Shown here: piece after piece, positions 40,066 through 43,700 of the stretch
Position numbering within the stretch: position 1 is the stretch's first letter
Layout of the letters: every line of letters starts with the position of its first letter
The notes under the pieces: model-generated
What the model was told of the DNA's origin: nothing
Seen by the model: only the letters and a program-made list of their open reading frames with translations
Databases searched by the model: none
Translations under genes and position numbers: made by a program
Source: a virus
Virus record (IMG/VR): IMGVR_UViG_3300045010_000158
Span: 1 to 43,700 of that record
Direction: 5' to 3' (one strand)
Length of the DNA: 43,700 bases

Positions 40066-41120
40066 AGAGATAGACTCTCCATGTATAGATCGCGCACAAT
40101 ACGCTTCAGCATGGACTTGTCATGTACTTCTTCCATGCCATCAATCTCTTTGTTGATTAGGCCAAGCGTGTCTAGTGCCATGTCTGCTGCGGGTTCGCCT
40201 GTACTGGTATCAGTATTTTGTTCCACAATGGTTACGCCTATGACGGGCGCGCCGTAAATACCATCCAAGAACTTGTCGAACACATATGGTTTGGTCTTTA
40301 CATCCACAAACACCTTTACAAAGGTATTTGCGTACCGCGAAAAGTCTGCGTTCTCTAGCAGTTTAGTATAGTCATGCCGTGAATCATCGTAATGAATGGC
40401 ATGAAACATCCTGTTAGGATTCTCAATAAACTCTAATTGCCGAGTTTCTGTATCAAGCACATGGAATCCCTTGCGGTCTTCCAAGTCACCGAAAGTAATC
40501 TGATATTGTGTACCCAAGTATTGCACATTTCCACCACCATGTTTGTGATGGAAATGCCCAGACAGAACCATCTCGTAGCGGGCAAGCATACTAGCAGGCA
40601 TACCACCTTCAAACTTTATACCTCGCATAACCTGATAACCTTCGAGTTCAAAGTGTCCACAAATAACAGGACATTTACTCTTCTTAATGAAGCGCATAAA
40701 TTCTTCATAGTTATTCTTGTTAATCCAAGGCACCATTGCCAATCGTAAAGAACCAAATTGCAATTCAATCGGCTCTTCGTAAATGTTGAAATTGGTGTAG
40801 CGTTCTCCAAACAGTTCCTTTGGAGAGTTCACTAGGTTGGTGTTCTTGTAGTACACATCGTGGTTGCCGAGAATGCAATGCACGGTCATACCGCGCTGCA
40901 ACAACGGTTCCATGAATCGCGTTCGCACTTGATTTAATGTTTGGAAGTTCACAAACTTGCGGCGATCCAACAGATCACCCAAGTGCAACACGGTGTTGAT
41001 ACCATGCTTGTCGCAGTAAGGAAAGAACACATCATCAAAGAACTTGAAGAAATATTCACCAAATACTGGCGAATCAGATCTGGCGCCAAAATGCGTATCA
41101 TTAATAATGGCTAGTTTCAT
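40062..41120 (-). CDS. 47: Recombination nuclease subunit gp47 (SbcD/Mre11-like)
   Basis: The metallophosphoesterase nuclease of the gp46/gp47 complex. Visible phosphoesterase motifs: INDTHFGARSD (D8, H10), LHLGDLLDRR, ILGNHDVYYKN, ICGHFELEG and LSGHFHHKHGG. 352 residues against 339 in T4. Unlike T4, where small genes separate 46 and 47, here they overlap directly. It has its own promoter after gene 55, with a leader of about 25 bases. Confidence 0.96.
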   Translation of the reverse strand: MKLAIINDTHFGARSDSPVFGEYFFKFFDDVFFPYCDKHGINTVLHLGDLLDRRKFVNFQTLNQVRTRFMEPLLQRGMTVHCILGNHDVYYKNTNLVNSPKELFGERYTNFNIYEEPIELQFGSLRLAMVPWINKNNYEEFMRFIKKSKCPVICGHFELEGYQVMRGIKFEGGMPASMLARYEMVLSGHFHHKHGGGNVQYLGTQYQITFGDLEDRKGFHVLDTETRQLEFIENPNRMFHAIHYDDSRHDYTKLLENADFSRYANTFVKVFVDVKTKPYVFDKFLDGIYGAPVIGVTIVEQNTDTSTGEPAADMALDTLGLINKEIDGMEEVHDKSMLKRIVRDLYMESLSL

Positions 41121-41147
41121 CGTAAACTCGTAAACTGCTCATGTACA

Positions 41148-41175
41148 AGTATATACTATAATTACAGTTCGTCAA
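41148..41175 (-). promoter_or_regulatory. Sigma70-like promoter for genes 47-46
   Basis: TTGACG (41175-41170), a 16-base spacer and TATACT (41153-41148) on the minus strand. The -35 lies within the last codons of gene 55 (Leu-Asp-Glu). It would drive 47, 46, the atypical methyltransferase and the PLP gene, which are all joined by ATGA overlaps. Confidence 0.6.
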
Positions 41176-41812
41176 GCCGATTGTGGTTTGCCTTCTTATT
41201 TTTTTTGCCTTTTCTTTTATTTTTGGCATTTTCTGACTTAGAAAACTTGGCTAAATCATTCTTGGTCAGATGAAAGAAATCGGCAACAGGATCATCTGCC
41301 ATTCCGTCTGAAGCATTTAATAAATTACGGCGAACTTTACCTGTTTTATCTGCCGCTTCTAGCATTTTATATCTGATATACATTTGTTTTTTTTCTTTGG
41401 CTATTCTACGTAAAAAGGCAAAATAAATAATCTGTGTAAAGTATGAGAATGGATTCTTGGACTTATTTGGATCGAAATTGCTGGCATACATCAAACAATT
41501 TTCAATGGCATCACCAATCATCTCTTCTCGATAAGGATAGTTAATAAAGTTCGGTCGATAAGAAAGATGATTGGCAATATCTAAAAAGCATTTTCCGATA
41601 TAATCGGTTACAGGGGGAATCTTTCGTTCCGCTGCTAGTTCTTTGTCAACAAATGCTTTCCACTTCACAATTTCTGCATAAAATATTTTATTATCAATGT
41701 AATGCCCGGACTTGGTTTCTTCTTCAATCTCTTGATCTATATCTTTCGAGTCGATGTCCAATTCTTCTTCGTTTTCTTTATCTATTTCGGTTTTATTTTT
41801 TTGCTTCTTCAT
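41162..41812 (-). CDS. 55: Late-transcription sigma factor gp55
   Basis: Directs host RNA polymerase to T4-type late promoters. 216 residues (T4: 185). The conserved core is YPYREEMIGDAIENCLMYASNFDPNKSKNPFSYFTQIIYFAFLRRIAKEKKQMYIRYKML, which is the sigma region 2-like part. The N-terminus has an acidic extension (ENEEELDIDSKDIDQEIEEE) and the C-terminus a Lys-rich tail ending NRLDEL. ATG 41812 has GGAG at the right distance. No TATAAATA-type late promoters appear in usable positions in this window, as expected for a region of early and middle genes. Confidence 0.92.
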   Translation of the reverse strand: MKKQKNKTEIDKENEEELDIDSKDIDQEIEEETKSGHYIDNKIFYAEIVKWKAFVDKELAAERKIPPVTDYIGKCFLDIANHLSYRPNFINYPYREEMIGDAIENCLMYASNFDPNKSKNPFSYFTQIIYFAFLRRIAKEKKQMYIRYKMLEAADKTGKVRRNLLNASDGMADDPVADFFHLTKNDLAKFSKSENAKNKRKGKKNKKANHNRLDEL

Positions 41813-41832
41813 ATATCTCCATTTTAATAACA

Positions 41833-41841
41833 ACTATAACA
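41833..41841 (-). promoter_or_regulatory. Possible extended -10 promoter for gene 55
   Basis: TGT-TATAGT on the minus strand fits an extended -10 (TGn then TATAGT), 20 bases before the gene 55 ATG. I see no -35 at 16 or 17 bases. The surrounding 129-base gap (41813-41941) also holds a 12-codon Cys-x-x-Cys remnant and an A8 tract. Confidence 0.3.
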
Positions 41842-41873
41842 CGAATTATCAATAATACTAGTCTATAAAACTT

Positions 41874-41912
41874 TTATTTTTTTTCGAGGCATTGACTGCA
41901 CTGCTTATACAT
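41874..41912 (-). pseudogene. Possible N-terminal remnant of an HNH-type gene
   Basis: ATG followed by 11 codons reads MYKQCSQCLEKK and then a stop in an A8 tract. CxxCxxxK is how many HNH homing endonucleases begin, but nothing recognisable continues in any frame. There is no ribosome binding site. This is a weak call. Confidence 0.2.
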
Positions 41913-41941
41913 AAAGTGAAGGTTTCACGGTCCTTAATATA

Positions 41942-42484
41942 TTAAATATAGTCACGAGGATCAGGCGACCAATCATTTGGTCTATTCCCAAATCCTTCAT
42001 TAGGACCACCGTTATTCTCTTCTGGAGAAAGTTTTTCATGTTCTGAATTGTTCTGACTATGTTCACTATTGGTACTATCATCTTTTATCATATCAGGAGT
42101 AATTTCACCTTTCTTAATTTGATCTAATAGTTTCTCCATAAAAGAAAATCCTTCCTCTAATTCATTTTGTTCAATTGGATTTGATCTAAAGATACCTCCA
42201 TTTTTCAATACCATGAGATAATGTGCAATTGCCTTATCACATGGAATCATGCAATCTAAAATATATGTTTTGGGTAAAGATATCACGCCATCTTTTGTCC
42301 AGTTTGTCCACTTCTTCATTAGAAGGCGTTCATCCCGAGGTATACCGTTCTGATCAATCAAAGTAAGTGTTTCAATGGTAAATACATTTTCAAGCACCAT
42401 ACGGGTTTTGGTTACTCCTCGTACAGTTCCAATAATATCATCTCCAGTTTTTAATTTAATTATGGTTGGATCGCTATATTCCAT
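41942..42484 (-). CDS. Sm-like domain protein, unknown function
   Basis: 180 residues. The first 60 read SDPTIIKLKTGDDIIGTVRGVTKTRMVLENVFTIETL, which fits an Sm/LSm-type beta barrel (a Sm1-like D-D-x-I-x-G-x-V pattern with a following hydrophobic strand). Similar N-terminal barrels occur in short proteins of cyanophages and pelagiphages. The central region (WTNWTKDGVISLPKTYILDCMIPCDKAIAHYLMVLKN) extends the fold. The C-terminal 60 residues are disordered, rich in Ser, Asn, Glu and Pro. It may bind RNA or protein, but this is inference. AGGAG precedes the ATG. It lies between UvsW and gp55. Confidence 0.68.
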   Translation of the reverse strand: MEYSDPTIIKLKTGDDIIGTVRGVTKTRMVLENVFTIETLTLIDQNGIPRDERLLMKKWTNWTKDGVISLPKTYILDCMIPCDKAIAHYLMVLKNGGIFRSNPIEQNELEEGFSFMEKLLDQIKKGEITPDMIKDDSTNSEHSQNNSEHEKLSPEENNGGPNEGFGNRPNDWSPDPRDYI

Positions 42485-42492
42485 TGCGTCTC

Positions 42493-43700
42493 CTATAGTT
42501 TAATGGTGACCATGTTGTAGTCGAATTTTTCATTTGCATACATTTTTATACGCTCCAAAAAATGATTCAGGGTAAAATTAATTTTAGATTTCCATCGCAA
42601 ATCATCTGCAATATCATATAATTTGGCTTTTTCTTTATATTCTGATTTACGAAGTTGACGCCCAATACTCTGAAGCACCCGAATTCTGCTTTTAGATGGA
42701 GATGCAAACACTATGTTATGTAGTCTACGAATAGATACTCCAGTACTAAAAGTTCCGTAAGACGCTACAATTATTGCATTATCTTTGGTTTCTGCTAAAT
42801 TACGGATATACTCGCGCTGTTCCATATCTGTTCCACCAAACACAAAAAACACTTCTTTCCCAAGCGGTTTGCTTTGTGCAAGAATCATGTCATGTAGAGA
42901 CTTCCCATGTTTCTCCACATATTGAAACAACACTAGGGTATTACCTTTGGTTTTGCAAGCCAAATCGGTGATAAACTTGTTACGATTGGAATGCGAAATC
43001 AAAAAGTCAATTTCTTCTTGATAACGCATTCTTTTCATTGCTTTGCAATCTTCATCTGAATATTTCAAAGTTATACAGTCGATGGTAAAATCGCTTAGTA
43101 GTTTTTGCTTGATGAGTTCTGTAGTACTTGTAACTTTATGAACAGCACCAAATAATCCTTCAATAATAAGACGATGTGTTTGAGTTCCGTCAAGTGTTCC
43201 TGTTGTTCCTATGCGAAATTCACAATCGATCAAACGAGACATGATTGTTGACAGCGATTTTGCTTTGTACAGATGACACTCATCTCCAAACACCGATCCA
43301 AACTGTCGAAACCACTTCACAGGTTGTTTGTAGATGCTCTGCCATGTCGAAATTATCACTCGTTTCTCTGTGATTTTGCTTTGCCCTGCGAAAATCTTGT
43401 GGATGTGCTTCTGTGCTTTCCAAGATTTGTCATCAGAAGCGTAGTCAATAAAGTCATTTTCCATCTGCGCTACCAGAGATGTGGTTGGAACAATAATGAG
43501 AACATTTCTATTATCTTCTTCTAATCGTCTACGCATCAGCGTATAAATGATGAGACTTTTACCTGACGCAGTGGGAGACAACAATAAACATCGTTCTCGA
43601 TTCAGCGCATGATATACGGCGTCAATTTGATGTTGGTGCGGATCAATTGGTTTACCAGCAGCAACCAATTTCAAAGTTTTCATATAGTTACAAACATCAT
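42493..43700 (-). CDS. uvsW: DNA/RNA helicase UvsW (5' end beyond the window)
   Basis: A RecG-like branch-migration and R-loop-unwinding helicase. Motifs: PTASGKSLII (Walker A), VPTTSLVAQMENDFIDY (T4 VPTTALTTQMADDFVDY), GDECHLYKAKS (DExH), GTTGTLDG, ASYGTFSTGVSI and QSIGRQLRKSE. The C-terminus YANEKFDYNMVTIKL matches T4 YADEKFNYVMKTVNL. T4 UvsW has 503 residues with an N-terminal domain of about 100. The ATG at 43683 gives 396 residues with no ribosome binding site, and the frame stays open to 43700. The N-terminal domain probably continues outside the window, so this entry is partial. Confidence 0.94.
   Translation of the reverse strand, partial: DVCNYMKTLKLVAAGKPIDPHQHQIDAVYHALNRERCLLLSPTASGKSLIIYTLMRRRLEEDNRNVLIIVPTTSLVAQMENDFIDYASDDKSWKAQKHIHKIFAGQSKITEKRVIISTWQSIYKQPVKWFRQFGSVFGDECHLYKAKSLSTIMSRLIDCEFRIGTTGTLDGTQTHRLIIEGLFGAVHKVTSTTELIKQKLLSDFTIDCITLKYSDEDCKAMKRMRYQEEIDFLISHSNRNKFITDLACKTKGNTLVLFQYVEKHGKSLHDMILAQSKPLGKEVFFVFGGTDMEQREYIRNLAETKDNAIIVASYGTFSTGVSIRRLHNIVFASPSKSRIRVLQSIGRQLRKSEYKEKAKLYDIADDLRWKSKINFTLNHFLERIKMYANEKFDYNMVTIKL

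Noticed and set aside
41880-41940. Possible tRNA-like or structured RNA in the gap before gene 55
   Set aside because: There are only short stems (GTGAA/TTCAC). No T-loop GGTTCGA or anticodon arm of proper length was found on either strand.
1-43700. CRISPR arrays, rRNA or tRNA genes and insertion sequences
   Set aside because: No regularly spaced repeats, no tRNA cloverleaf and no transposase or terminal inverted repeats were seen on either strand.

Overview
This window is the replication, recombination and late-transcription core of a T4-like myovirus (Caudoviricetes), probably one infecting an aquatic Gram-negative host. Every convincing gene lies on the minus strand, so transcription runs from position 43700 towards 1. 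Gene content and order follow phage T4: UvsW, gp55, gp47, gp46, then RNase H, gp45, gp44, gp62, RegA, then gp43, UvsX, a gp40-like gene, gp41, gp61, and finally gp33, gp59 and gp32. The base composition is AT-rich. The host guess (marine or freshwater Gram-negative) rests on the marine-type forms of gp62, class II RNR, ThyX and a phage-borne outer-membrane barrel. It is an inference.

Region by region in transcription order. (1) 43700-38341: UvsW helicase (cut by the window edge), an Sm-like protein, late sigma factor gp55, and the gp47/gp46 nuclease pair. (2) 38344-33730: an atypical DNA methyltransferase translationally coupled to a fold-II PLP enzyme, a second large methyltransferase, and a eukaryotic-type glutamine synthetase homologue that has lost several catalytic residues. 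(3) 33692-30748: an unknown 368-aa protein, RNase H and three small or Cys-rich proteins. (4) 30700-27855: sliding clamp, clamp loader with a GroES-like protein inserted between its two subunits, and RegA. (5) 27845-19980: a glycosylation island with seven glycosyltransferase-type genes, interrupted by dUTPase and a DUF1599 protein. (6) 19979-19025: a scar in which a lysozyme-like gene is split around a cassette holding a methyltransferase and a glycosyltransferase relic. (7) 18988-10169: DNA polymerase, a methyltransferase, UvsX, gp40-like, DUF6065, helicase and primase. (8) 10172-6288: ThyX, class II RNR and a secreted beta-barrel. (9) 6190-3149: four accessory or virion-type genes, a PD-(D/E)XK exonuclease and an HNH nuclease. 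(10) 3112-97: a glycosyltransferase, gp33, gp59 and gp32, ending at a strong hairpin terminator.

The genes fit together as a replisome (gp43, 44/62, 45, 41, 61, 59, 32), a recombination-dependent replication set (UvsX, UvsW, gp46/47), a nucleotide supply module (NrdJ, ThyX, dUTPase) and the late-transcription machinery (gp55, gp33, with gp45 as activator). Seven gene starts carry sigma70-like promoters that all have a 16-base spacer, and several put the start codon almost at the predicted transcription start. The parts that look least described are the degenerate glutamine synthetase, the SCPD-motif methyltransferase with its PLP partner, and the glycosylation island with its relics and a poly-G tract.
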